DNA of 64,000 bases. Origin: Gigaspora rosea. Lineage: Eukaryota; Glomeromycota; Glomeromycetes; Diversisporales; Gigasporaceae. Position 1 is the first letter of the stretch, and each line of letters begins with the position of its first letter. The stretch is taken from assembly GCA_003550325.1 (NCBI GenBank), contig QKWP01001096.1, positions 101,520 through 165,519 on the forward strand, given 5' to 3'. The position numbers and the translations under genes were made by a program. Under the pieces are notes generated by a model that worked only from the letters and a program-made list of their open reading frames with translations, made no database searches and had not been told where the DNA came from. Shown one piece after another: positions 34,952 through 46,394 of this stretch.

Positions 34952-36245
34952 ATGATTCATCATTGGACCGTACAACAACAGGTAAAGGGTGAAGTATCAA
35001 CAGGAATTTTCCATGGATATATTGAATTCTTGACCACCAAGGAATTGCAAAAAATTAAATTAATTGTTGTAGATTTGATAAGTTTGATAATCCACATTGG
35101 CAGGCATAAGAACTTTTGGGTGAATTTATTACTGATCTTGGTTCTATTCTGGGTAGACAAAGAGGAATTATGCAGGGAAACCTTACTAGGAGCGTTGAAG
35201 AAAAACGTTGTGAGATTATTATTGCAGCCAGAGAAATAATTACGTTTACCTTGAGTCATTTCAAATTAATCTCGAATGCATGATGGAAACAGTAGAAAAT
35301 ATAAGTTTAATATATCTGGTTTTAATGTTCCTGTTCATCTTTAATCATAAAGAAAAACTTATCATGAAATTGTTTGAATAATGGAAGAAATTGAATTTCT
35401 GTATATTGAAGTGTTTCAAGCAGTTCTAAAAGTCCTGAATGAGAACCTATGTACCGGTACTTGCCAGAAAATGATTTATGGAACAATGTTAATGATAAGA
35501 TAGGATTCAAATATTTCAAGAATGGACGAAAAAATCCAAAGTTATTATGTAATAAAATTTGAACGATCGATGATTTTATAAAAAATGCCAGTACTTTACA
35601 AAGATTATTCTAGAAAAACAGGGTGAAATTCGATTGGCATATAAAAAAAAGAAACCCATTTTTAGAGTATATTGAAGGCTGACTTGAAATAAAATTAAGC
35701 ATAACTGTAGACTTTGCAGCATCAAATTTTGATCGTGGAATAGATCTTTATGGATTAAACTCAAAAAATTCGGAATATGAACGTGCCATGCATTTAGTAG
35801 GTACCATTTTAGAAAAATATGATTCAGATGGTCATATACCAGTATACGGGTTCGGTGAATCTTTTCATAACACAGGAATTTCTAGAGCTATTGATATTTA
35901 TAAACATAGTTTGAAAATGTTAATTTATTAGGCGCTACAAATTTCTCCCCAATCATATAAACAATTCTAACAATTTAAAGGAATTAGTGTCGATGCAGAT
36001 TAATGTGTATGCCATCCTTCTTATTATTAATGATGATATAATTTCAGATTTAATCAATACAATAGAAGCTATTATAAATGCTACTATTTATCCTCTTTCA
36101 ATTCTAATTGTAGGAGTATGAAATGCGGATTTTAGTTGGGATGGTAACTTTGCATCCTCGAGATATTATTCCTTTTGTCAGGATGAATGATTTTATCTGG
36201 GATAAGATAAATATAGATCTGCCTAAGGTTGTCAGATTTATTTTA
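34952..36245 (+). pseudogene. Copine pseudogene (C2 domains plus vWA/copine domain)
   Basis: C2A end: KELQKIKLIVVD, shift, then DKFDNPHWQA, a stop, then ELLGEFITDLGSILGRQRG and EKRCEIIIAAREI (34952-35240). A decayed C2B piece, YRYLPENDLWNNVNDKIG, lies at about 35450-35505. The copine (vWA-like) domain: FLEYIEG, then LSITVDFAASNFDRG (MIDAS region), EYERAMHLVGTILEKYDSDG, YGFGESF, NFSPII, YAILLIINDDIISD, SILIVGV, then RDIIPFV (35655-36210). At least three frameshifts and several in-frame stops exclude a normal product. Copines are Ca2+-dependent phospholipid-binding proteins. The 5' end abuts, on the opposite strand, the broken gene at 33424-35000. Confidence 0.75.
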
Positions 36246-37378
36246 TAGAATGTGAAACTCTTTGTGAATTTATTTATTGTCGCAGCTGATGCTGAAATTT
36301 GGGATCTCGATTTGAAACTATAAGCCCTGCTAAAATCCACAGATACTCTTTAAATATCAAATATACCTCACCCTAACCCTATAAGACAAAAACGAAAAAA
36401 TCTCCACAAAAAAATTTAAAATTTCATATTAAATTAGGTCAAAATTTCAACATCAGCCGTTTTCAGCATCAGCTGCAACAATGCATATCTCTGAATTAGA
36501 AAATAAACCTGATCAAAATAGAAATTTGGATATTTCTTAACTAGCTTACAATATTTACACCTGCTTTATTATATGAGCTATTTTATATATGTGTATTGCA
36601 AGTAAAATATTTGTAATATACAATAACTATGGATTTTCTATAGCGTATTAATTCTAAATATTGTTTGTGATTTTATTGAATGATCATCACATGGATTTGA
36701 GATTTGGGATGGGAGTCGGTCAGAGTTTGGAGTAAGGGATGGGATTTGGGTTTGGGATTCTGGATTGGGATTTGTCGATTTTTGCACATGGGATTTTCAG
36801 GCAACCCCAATTTTCCGGGTTTGTCTCTATTGGCAAATCCTAAATCCCAAGAATTTTGCCAACAAGTATAAGAATAATAACGAACTGAAAAAACATTAAA
36901 CATAAACTAATACGACACAGCTTAGGTCTTACATACAAATGTACGTATTTTTTCAAAGGACAAAGATATCTCACCGATTTTAACGGGTTTCCTATGCTTT
37001 ATTCATCCTTAACTAAAAACAAAAGCTAAGCCTTAACGGTTATTTCGTTTCTTATAATACATACAACTTGAATTCGATAAAAATCTTGAGAGGAAGCTGC
37101 ACCAAATCCGAACATATGTTATGAATGCTACGCATGATAAAATACGATATAAAATATTTTCGGAGCGCAATTTCCTTTTTCGTTAAAATAGGTAATGTGG
37201 TGATAATAAACAAAAATAACAAACAAATCAAAAAACCTCAGCAAACCGAATTGGAAAATTCCAAAAAAATAAACACAGAACAAAACCTTAATGGCGTTAA
37301 ATTAATAAAATAATTTTAATCTAATCTAATTCATCTAATCTACCTATTTAATCAATTTATCCTATTTTATTATATACA
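36246..37378. other. Intergenic; GGGAT-rich block
   Basis: 36690-36850 contains many gggat/tttggga units on the plus strand, giving clusters of G-triplets. No gene was seen on either strand. Confidence 0.4.
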
Positions 37379-37562
37379 GTTGAATCTTTCATAACTGATA
37401 TACATAGTGAACAAAGCTTGTATTTGTGTTAACAAATTATTAGATTTGAAAACATGCAAACTATTATAAATTTTTTAATAAACAAACTTGGTTGATTAAT
37501 TTTTTATCAAATTTGAAAAGTTATCAATTTTGATAAAATGTGCTTTAAAAGGTTCAAAGTAA
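37379..37562. mobile_element. Second copy of the CAGTTGAA MITE
   Basis: It starts after tata with cagttgaatctttcataac. It ends with ttaattttttatcaaatttg and the aggttcaaag terminus, paralleling the right end of the element at 3957-4213. Diverged and shorter. Confidence 0.45.
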
Positions 37563-38243
37563 TAAAATTATTTAACATCTTGTGCATATCAAAAACACTT
37601 TGAAGTTTATCAAGTTTTTATTATGAGAGAGTGAGATCAGTGATTTTGTTACCTTTTGATATACTTAAATGAGATTGATATTATATTAAGGAAAGCTTGA
37701 TATGATATAAGCATAATGTCATGTAGTTGCCGGTAAGGGTTGAATTTTTAGTCCACCGAGAAAAAAAGGTAATAGGTACAAAATGAACTTTTCTTTGAGT
37801 TCGCTGCTATTATGTCCTTAAGTTGTCTACGCACCAGATTTTATTCTGTTGCATTAACTTTAGAGCTAGAAATATTTTTTTAAAAAACAATTAAGTTATA
37901 AATAAATACCATCGATTTTCAGGTGCGAATAACTGTGACTGATCATAATGAAATAAGGATCAAAATGAATTTTGCAAAGTGTAAAATAGACAAGCCACTG
38001 AAAAATACAAGATTTTGGGTAAATTTTTTTTAGCCTTTTTTATAGTGTTAAAGTCAGCTTTAGGGGTAGACTTTATAATAAACGAGTATAAGCGTTTTAG
38101 AGGGTTAAATATAAACCTCAATTTTCGTTTTACCGGTAATACGATTTCATAATGATCTGCTACAATAACTGATAAAGTACATAAAATAAATGTCGTGCAA
38201 CGTAATACATGCTTTAAAAATCTAATAAATTTAATGTCTCCGC
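37563..38243. other. Upstream region of the Sel1 gene, nothing recognised
   Basis: AT-rich. No repeats or promoter motif that I can defend. Confidence 0.4.
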
Positions 38244-39084
38244 ATGCAACAAAATGTCAAACTACATAATCATTTTATAAAGCAATCAGAAAAAATCGAC
38301 AGTTCATCTGATTTTATCCAAATGAATTTGGAAAATAACAGGTTACAGGACTTTTCACGGAATTTTCTTGATGAAATTGTTAAAGAAATGTGTAATTTAT
38401 ATAATGAAGAAAAATTGAAAGGCAATTATTCCCGTTCAACTTTTAATACAATAGAACAATTTTTAATAGAAAAGAAACAAAATCCTGAACATATTGTAAA
38501 TTATTGTTTAAATAATCAAACTAATCCTACGGTTCAAATTATTCTTGCAAGCTGTTATTATTATGGTAAATGGGTTAAAATGGATAAATATAAGGCATTC
38601 TTTTATTATCAAAAATCTGCTGAGTTGGGGCACGATAGGGGAGCGTACATGACTGGGTATTGTTATATTAATGGAAATGGAGTTGAAAAGGATGGGCACA
38701 AAGCATTCATTTATTTTCAAAAATCTGCTGATATGGGGTATGCTGGTGGAATATTCGGTGTTGAATATTGTTATGAAAATGGAATTGGAGTTGAAATAGA
38801 TGAACATAAGGCATTCATTTATTATCAAAAATCTGCAGAGAGAAGTGACCTAAATGGAACTTATAATGTTGGATATTGTTATCTTAATGGAATTGGTGTT
38901 GAAAAAGATGAATATAAGGCATTTATTTATTATAAAAAATCTGCAAAAATGAATTATGCAAGAGGAATATATATGGTTGGATATTGTTATCTTAGTGGAA
39001 TTGGAGTTAAAAAAAGATGAATATAAGGCGTTTATTTATTATCAAAAGGCTGCAGAGATAGAATTAAACAAAGACTTTAAATAA
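38244..39084 (+). CDS. Sel1-repeat protein (C-terminal +1 frameshift in an A-run)
   Basis: The ~110-residue N-terminus is charged and helical (DFSRNFLDEIVKEMCNLYNE, then IEQFLIEKKQNPEHIVNYCL), as in the regulatory head of Rhizophagus Sel1 proteins. About five Sel1 repeats of 36 residues follow (KAFIYYQKSAEMG, then YCYxNGIGVEKDEH). The listed frame stops at 39018-39020 because the A-run 39009-39015 has seven As. With six, the sixth repeat start (DEYKAFIYYQKAAEIELNKD) continues to TAA at 39082-39084. The protein would be ~280 aa, a solenoid adaptor probably acting with kinases or other partners. No kinase domain is attached here. ATG at 38244 is the first in frame. Confidence 0.8.
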
Positions 39085-41813
39085 GTAATGTTTTAAAGAT
39101 AGAAAGTAGTTATACTCTTGTTTTATATATTTTGATAATAAAAAATTAGTTATATTTATTGTAAATGGATAAAGAATTTGTGGATTCACATTTCATTTAA
39201 GAGCAGAATCAATTTATGTCATTAAAAATTAGTAATAATAAAATGCATATTTAAAATAATTATGCTAAAGTTTTCAAGAATATTCTTTTTTTTTCTTTAA
39301 AGCAAGTTTTTTAATCAAATCATTCGCTAGGTGATGTAAAATTTTTATTTCACAATTGTTAAAAATGAAAATGGGTCAGAATTAATACATACTTATGCTT
39401 TTTTAGTCATCTTAATGATGTATTATGTAAAGTTCATAAGGGTGTTTTTAAAAAATGTAAGTAAAGTTTCATTAAATGTAACGTTTTTAATTTAATATTA
39501 CAGTAACAATCAACAATAGTAATCTTTTTGTATGAAAAATAAATAATTATACTTCTAAATCGTTTATAAAAGAGATTTATCATAAAAAATTATTAGTATA
39601 CTGGAAGCTACGAGAATACAATTCATTTCTACTTAACCAGCACAAAATGTAACTGTAGGTTTGAACAGAAATAATTGTTGCAAATGTTGACATTCTAATT
39701 TAGTGTGTGAAAGCAAGTATCATCCACATAATATTAATGAAAATAGAGACATGTTCTTTAATGTTATAGAAAATAGGATAATTTAATTTTAATTATATGG
39801 GTCGAGTTAATAAAAGTCAAGCAAAAATGTTTTAATAAATTTTTTAAAAAAATTAATTTGAAAGTTTATAAAATTTATTTAAAGTTTTTTTATAAGACTT
39901 GATTAAGTTTTTATTAAATAACTATAATTCAAAGTTTTTATGGTAAAAAATTTGCTTTATTTCTATTTATACCCTTTAATGTATTTAACTATGAAATTAA
40001 ATCTTATCGAACATGCATTTTAATGTATTTTACAATTTTTAAAATTCTATTTCACTTGCTATATAATGTGATCTAAAAGGCCCTCCTATTTTATTACACG
40101 CACAGCTTTTAGAGGCTTAGAAAATAATGTACTCAAGATTCCCAAGATTCCAAAGATGGATTAATTGTAAAATGTTAGGTACTTTGAATATAAAGTACTC
40201 TGTTTGGTACTGTTTAATACAGAATTTCAAGTTTATTTCGTGTCTAGTACAAATATAATTGAATTCTTGATGTCAGACTTTCCCATGGTGGCATCATATA
40301 GTGCAACTTATATCCCAACGTTAATAATAATAATAATACACCAATATAATATTCGTATATACGGACTAACACACAGATCTCTTAAGCCATACTATATGGT
40401 AAGCGATTTTGAGATTTGAAATCTACTTAAATTGATTCGGAATCCATTTACTATAAGTGGAATCTGAATCTAAGAATACCAAACCCACTTATATAACATA
40501 TATATTAATTATTTTTTGATTTAAGATTGAAATTAAATTAAGCACCACATCCCATAGTTTTGAGGACCAAACATGCTTTAAGCACCTTAATGTGAATTAT
40601 AACGTATACACAAAAAATTTTGGTTTAACTTTAATAAGTCACAATAAAGATTTCGAAAGTTTTTAGGCCAATAATGATTTCATTAGTTGTATTAAATAGA
40701 TCTTGAAAAATGTTTTAATACAGAAATCATAATTTTCTTGTATAATAAAATCAATTCTTTACGGTCAATTAACACATTTGCATAGAATCCAGTAACTTTT
40801 TTCAAATGCATTCAATGCGAGATAAAATGAATAGTCTTATAACTTGGTCATTTTTAAACTATTTGACGAATAAGAATATTAATCTCAGTTACTTTATTTT
40901 TTTTATTAAATTATTTTTGATTTGATGATGATTATGGGCTTCTCAAGAACCTTAATCATTCAAGTTGGAACGGGCCTGAGGGTAAATTTTATTAGTGCAA
41001 AATAGGATAACGAATTAATTGTATTGATTATTCCATGAATCAAACACGTGATTGAAGTTTAATACGTCAAAAAGAAATTTTTATTAGCGGAAGATCGTTT
41101 AACCAATCAATGGTATTTATCATTCGAATTAACAAGAGATAGAGGCCCAAAACGTCAACGTCCTTTTTTTATCATAGAGTTGCGCTTATTGCCCGAAAAT
41201 TTCTTTGACTAATTAGAAAAAATATTGTTCAAGTACTTCATTCTTTTTACATAATCATTATCGTTGTAGATTTTCAAAATCATTAACAACGTCGACGAAT
41301 CATTATCTTATTACTTGTGCTAAAATATTTGCTGCAAATAAAAAAGGTACGTTTTTGTGTTCTGTTGGTTTATAATAAATTTTGAAAAAGAAAATACAGA
41401 AATTGGAAATTGGATGTGTCGTAGATTACTTTATCCTTTCGTTGATCTATCGTTTTCTTTTCGATTTGTAAAAACAATAATTTCAAAAACAATAATAATA
41501 ATGATAAAGATATTTTACTCAAGCATCAAATGCAATAAATATTTTAATTAATCGTAATATTTGAGCACCAACACGATCATAAATTAATCACATTGAAGAA
41601 GATTATGTGAGCATATTCAAATTATATTGTCATCCATGCTTACATAAAAGAAATGCTAAAAAGCAAAAGTTTATAATATAAATTTGATTTCAAGCATTAA
41701 GTAACAATGCTTATCACAAATTTTGTCTACAGCTTAATTACGTATGGACATGATGTAAACCAAAAAAATCCAGTCTACACTTACAGTGTTGTTATGACCA
41801 GGGGTATTGTTCC
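39085..41813. other. Long intergenic stretch, no gene seen
   Basis: 2.7 kb of AT-rich DNA. Short open frames (for example 40204-40419) have no protein-like composition. No transposon ends were identified. Confidence 0.45.
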
Positions 41814-41819
41814 CAATAA

Positions 41820-42050
41820 TATATTAGGCCACACAAAGTTGATTTTCGTTTTGCATTATTTTTTAAAAAATTTTTTTTCTTAATCTTTATATTCGGAATT
41901 TCTCAAAATCATCCGATAGTAAACCAAAAATTTTGCGGTTGCTTTAAATGTCAGATTTAATTTAAATTTGATAAAAAAAAAAAAAATACGACCGGACCTT
42001 TGGAATGCAATGTAATGCGAAACGAAATATCAGGTTCGTGTGGCAATATA
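41820..42050. mobile_element. MITE with GCCACAC-type ends, copy 1
   Basis: The left end is ggccacacaaagttgatttt then cgttttgcatta. The right end is the inverse of tgccacacgaacctgatatt then tcgtttcgcatta. Imperfect TIRs of ~40 bp. Related to the element at 58491-58853. Confidence 0.55.
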
Positions 42051-42276
42051 TAAAACATAATGAATTTTAAGCTTAACTTACTCTGATGAATTATTATACT
42101 TATTTAATTATAATTTTTGCTTGGTAACAAGTCATCAACCATTAAAAGGTTGTAATTAAATTGAAAGAAATTGTGAGAAAAAAAAAAGAAAATAAAATTT
42201 TTTAATTTTACTATTCCTTTTATTATTTACCCGAGTGTACCGTAAATGGGTTGAGGAATTTAGTATTATTGTTCAT

Positions 42277-43391
42277 TTATTTGCAGTTGGCCAAGCGTTC
42301 ATTTATTTGCAAATTGGCCAAGTGTTCTTCCAACTGATTAAGCTCCGTATGCTTAGAAAGAAGCATTTGTAATTCATCCTTAGTTAGTTTATTTTTAAGG
42401 ATTTTTTGATAAGCAATTAATTGTCCCTGGATTAATTGGTCATTACTTTTGATTGCTTGCTTTTGAATATCTAACAACAAGTCAACTACGTCTTCTGAGT
42501 CACCAGCTTTAGCCTTCATATTTGTAGTTAACTTTTCAAATTTGATTTTTTCATTTCTTATTTGTGGTGCAAGTTCTTGATATTTAAGACGAGTAATTTC
42601 TTGTTTAAGGTCAGGAAATTTATAAAGTTTATTTGGGAATAATAAGTCGGAAAGTTGTTGTAATTGTTGGTTTTGAATAGAACCCTCGTACATTCCAATG
42701 CTAGTTATAGAATAATCAGTGCATTTCCCAAAAAAGCAGGTATAAACTGTACCAGTTGTTGGTGACATATCGAATAATGTAGTATCGTGTTTACCACAAT
42801 TTGTACAGAATTTTATATGTTTCTTGGAAGGTATATAATTTATAAATTTCAATTGATCAAGATTACCATGAGATTCATTATGGCCATATTTTCCAGAAAT
42901 TGCTAATTTATATTCTCCATCTTCAAAATTAATACTAGTTTCTTTTCCGCCGCTGCCCCCATGTTTATTGCCATTAATTGAATAAGTTTTATCATTTGTT
43001 GTTACTTTGTAAAAGAATTGAATTGCGTCTATGTAATTCCCATGCCAGATTTTTATTTGTTTCAAACGTATATCCTTGATTATATTATTGTTCAAAAGAT
43101 CTGATTTACTAATGCCAAGTTTTTTAGCAATTTTGTCGAGGTCATCTATTTCTTTACCTCTTTTAATGTTTCCATTCAAAGGTGATTTTGTCCCATTGAA
43201 TTTAATTGTCCATTCTTCATCATCCATGCCTTGTAATAATTTTACAGCAAAATTGGTTTTAATTTTTGAAAATTTTAAAAATCCAATTGATAAATGGTCA
43301 ATTATCGCTATTCTTTCTAAATTTAGAATATTATTATTGTTATCAACAATATCAAGAACAATCTCATTGTCAATTTTCTTAGTAAGGTCAT
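42277..43391 (-). CDS. Jacalin-like lectin domain protein with C-terminal coiled coil
   Basis: A continuous frame of 316 codons runs from ATG 43227 to TAA 42277. Coding sequence extends upstream (EIVLDIVDNNNNILNLERI, FLKFSKIKTNFAVKLLQG) to ATG 43391, if the T-run 43374-43377 had one more base. The jacalin beta-prism region spans about residues 55-180 of the 316: IKIWHGNYIDAIQFFYKV, GGSGG, FEDGEYKLAISGKYG, LDQLKFIN, and the last strands CFFGKCTDYSITSIGMYEG. Jacalin folds bind carbohydrate. The C-terminal ~110 residues are charged coiled coil (LKQEITRLKYQELAPQ to LEEHLANLQI). No signal peptide is seen, suggesting a cytoplasmic lectin-type or protein-binding role (inference). Confidence 0.75.
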
Positions 43392-43417
43392 TTTACGATA
43401 ACGTAAATTACCATTAA

Positions 43418-43828
43418 CAGTTAAGGATAGGGTGAACGTAGATCAATTTTCATATGATTTAAGTGGTACAACAAAATTTTTTATAAAAAACCTTTTAAAA
43501 TTATAGCCAATATTCCCCAAATTTTTGTGGTTTATAAATTGTAGTTTCGTACTTGTTATAGTAAAAATTTAAGCCCTATATCATTTAAAAAATCTACTTT
43601 AGTGTATTGGTAAAAAAAACTTGGGTGAACCCAAATGAATGCGGCAAACGTATTACGTAAGGCTCTATGCATGATCATGCATACTCGACCAATCAGAGTT
43701 GATCACAGGTGCATGCTCAGTTATAGACAAAAACCATGATCTAGTTAGTAACACAAAGCAGATTATGTAACATTAACGTTTAATTAAACCATTAAGAATT
43801 TAGATGGTATACGTTCTCTAAGTACCAA
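43418..43828. other. Upstream of the jacalin gene, no gene seen
   Basis: A ccaatcaga...gatcacaggtgcatg segment at 43690-43720 weakly resembles the dispersed family noted at 49117 and 59509. Otherwise nothing. Confidence 0.35.
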
Positions 43829-44200
43829 TCACAGGTCGAAATAAGGTAAATCAGGTTCAAATCAGCATCACAAGATTCTGATATGAAACTGATTTGAAAC
43901 AGATATTTGGCGCAAATAGGACACCATTAGGATACAATTCAGATTCATATTGGCATTCAAGACATATCAGCAAACTGATAGCTCAATAGAAAAATCGATA
44001 GAGCTATCAAAATTTTATCTAACAGCTTTATCGATTTACCTATTGAGCTATTGATTTGCTGATATGTCTTGAATGCTGATATGAATCTGAATTGTATCCT
44101 AATGGTGTCCTATTTGTGCCAAATATCTGTTTCAAATCAGATTCATATCAGGATCTTGTGATGTCGATTTGAACCTGATTTGCCTTATTCCGACCTGTGA
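43829..44200. mobile_element. 372-bp foldback element with ~170-bp arms
   Basis: The left arm starts tcacaggtcgaaataagg. The right arm, inverted, starts tcacaggtcggaataagg. The arms agree over blocks such as aaatcaggttcaaatc, ggacaccattaggatacaat and agacatatcagcaaa, down to a short loop near 44000-44025. Arm identity is roughly 90 percent by eye. No coding sequence and no clear target duplication. Confidence 0.8.
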
Positions 44201-44389
44201 ATGTTCGATCTAAGATTCCATTAACCTGTGCACTTATGATGTAGTGAAATATGCTGAAAAATTTGGAACTATTTTCAAGATGGCTGCTTTTGGCTATTTT
44301 TACTTACTAACTGCGAACTTAAATCCTCAAACATTAGGCTTTCTCAACTAAGTATTGATTTATTTTGCTCAAGAATATTATCTATGAGC

Positions 44390-44640
44390 TAAATAATGAT
44401 GCCTAACGAATGACGAATAGACAAATGATGAAACTGTTTCATCAGGCAGCTTCAATTAAACGAATAATGAATGATGAAACTCGTGACAAATGATAAAACT
44501 CTCAATGAAACTTATGAAGAATGATGAAAACCTTTTTGCAAGATGACGAAAGATGAAACCTCTAACAAATGATGAAAACTCAAATCCTTTTAGCAAAAAA
44601 TGAAATCCTGAATCTGAAATAACAAAATCCTCTAGTGCTC
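44390..44640. repeat. Degenerate aatgatgaaac repeat
   Basis: About eight irregular units around aatgatgaaac(c/t), spaced 25-40 bp apart. The open frame on the other strand (FSSFVRGF-type) is low complexity and not counted as a gene. Confidence 0.5.
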
Positions 44641-44918
44641 TCACTAAAAAAAAAAAAAAATCTATATTAATAATGAAACCTTAATGTATGTTTCCCGTTA
44701 AATAAAAAATAAATTAATCTATAAATAATCCTAGAACTTAATGTATTTAACATAATAAAAATAAATTATTATTGAGGCTCTTTATTTATATTTAATGCTG
44801 GAGTTGTTTACCCACTTGTATGTTTAGCCAACTAAAAAAATTAATAAAAACATAAAATAAAATATATACATACTAGCAATCTGTATCAATAACAAACCAA
44901 TGCAAAAGACAGACTTTG
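44641..44918. other. Intergenic, nothing recognised
   Basis: AT-rich flank of the hAT element, with no feature of its own. Confidence 0.4.
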
Positions 44919-44926
44919 TTTGCAAT

Positions 44927-46386
44927 TAGGGCTGTTAATCGGTCCGTCCGGTCCGTCTTGGTTAAAAGATTGCCTAGTCTTTTAAAAAACCGGACCGGAC
45001 AGCGGTCCGGGACCGAATAGGACCAAATAGAGCTAGACCGGACCGATGATCAATATAATTCTTTTTTGCTATAAAGATGAAATTAAGTTTGTTAGTATAA
45101 AGAATTTCAATACTTTTACAATAAGTTTTCAAATTTATAATATTTGCTTATATGATATAAGAGAGCAATAATTAATACGTTTGATAATTTTAGTCATACA
45201 TAGATTATGGATTAGAAAATAATAGTATATTAATATAGCAAATAGCAAAATAACATCATTTAATAACTTCGTAAATATGAACATTATAGTTAAAATCATT
45301 TAAAAAGATTTTTGTCACTCTTAACCACTTGATAATTTGATTGAAATAACATAATCATAATTGGGCATGCTAAATATTCAATCTTGTACTGATTCAAGAC
45401 AAAAATTGTCTTAATATATGAAAATATTAAAGTAAATTAACAAAACTATTAGATGTTACTTGCATAGAAAAAAAATATTTATTAATATAATATTGTTAGC
45501 ATTTACATGTCTGTCAAATATTTAAAAATTTATAAACATAATATATTTAATAAAAAAAATATTAAAAATAAAGTATACAACTAGTATTGGGTTATTTCCA
45601 AGTTAAAATCGAAAAAAATTTTAATCGTTGAAATTTTATAGTATAAAAGTTTTATATGTATTTTATAAGCACCATAAAGCTATGTACGTATATACAAAAA
45701 AAAAAGCCTGCTAGCAGGAAAAAAAATGTAAAATTAAAATTTAGAATGGTAAGTCCAAGATTTTAAATACAAAACAGCCTGAACTGTTTCATTGTCAAGT
45801 GAATTTCGTGATTTAGTAATTGTTAATCCAGCTAAACTAAATAGTTGTTCACATGGAACACTAGTAGACATGATAGCTAGATAATCTTGTATTTGCATAT
45901 AGTCGTTGTTTGGAACACGAGTTTGAGGCAAGCTAATAGTTAATTTAGTCGAATGCAAATTATAATTTTTATCATTAAAAATCCTCGTCTAAATTAATCA
46001 TTAGCTTGTTTCAAACTCATATTCCAAAATAATGCCCAGGCGTTATTTCGCACAAATACAGTGCAAATTGTAAATCAACTGATCATGCCATTGCTGTCAA
46101 TAATAAATTTCTCTATTTATTAACGTTAACAACAGCCCGTTCTCATTATACATTAAGCGTGGTTTAATCTTGTTTAACAAACTAAGGGGGTTGTCATTGA
46201 ATTGTAATCAAAAACAACATTTTATAGTTGTTTCAAAATGCGTATTATCATGATATATTTAGTTTATTTGATATTTACTGTTAGGACCGACGGTACTTTC
46301 GGTCCGTCCCAAAAAGGACCAGACCGGCCTGGTCCCTGGATGGACCAAAGGACCGTCGGTCCGGTCCGGACCAATTAACAGCCCTA
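44927..46386 (-). mobile_element. hAT element with transposase C-terminal remnant, perfect 8-bp TSD
   Basis: The ends are tagggctgttaatcggtcc and the inverse of tagggctgttaattggtcc. The duplication tttgcaat lies at 44919-44926 and 46387-46394. Subterminal ggtccg-rich blocks and the interior are the reverse of the 29821-31100 element. It keeps a short transposase remnant (45734-45958) and is too short (1460 bp) to be autonomous. Confidence 0.9.
45734..45958 (-). pseudogene. hAT transposase C-terminal dimerisation domain remnant
   Basis: The 74-codon frame contains DYLAIMSTSVPCEQLFSLAG, then LTITKSRNSLDNETVQAVLY, then LKSW. This is the conserved hAT family C-terminal dimerisation block (usual pattern DYL-I-A-SVPSERLFS-AG, then R--L-P--V-ALLCLKSW). 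The catalytic core of the transposase is absent upstream. It confirms the hAT assignment made from the ends and target duplication. Confidence 0.85.
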
Positions 46387-46394
46387 TTTGCAAT

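Larger units (their letters stand above)
33424..35000 (-). pseudogene. Broken repeat-family (probably transposon-encoded) protein
   Basis: Read from 35000 downward, an 11-kDa stretch includes MSGDKKGAVALFNKKTNGN, CGLHIIQIIMNHLEQEAFG and YLSWKLHDGYD. It continues after a shift at about 34612 with GLLGYHYNQYQLPLRTRWG and KFANWFVSELKNHNTSK. A 105-bp insertion follows (34250-34354). The frame then resumes with LPPGRRAHEMPDKVYEWNRF, and remnants such as DDLELRFAEELEDDLRNG and a C-terminus near 33460. Several stops and shifts occur. A Cys-x-LH block followed by long helical text is reminiscent of transposase-like families, and I recall similar repeated proteins in Rhizophagus, but the class is not certain. 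The N-terminal part contains the 21-bp minisatellite in frame (SSLSHQ units). Confidence 0.55.

Noticed and set aside
36104-36340. 78-codon minus-strand frame
   Set aside because: Antisense to the 3' part of the copine remnant, whose plus-strand motifs (SILIVGV, RDIIPFV) explain the sequence.
43076-43417. 113-codon plus-strand frame
   Set aside because: Antisense to the N-terminal part of the jacalin-like gene.
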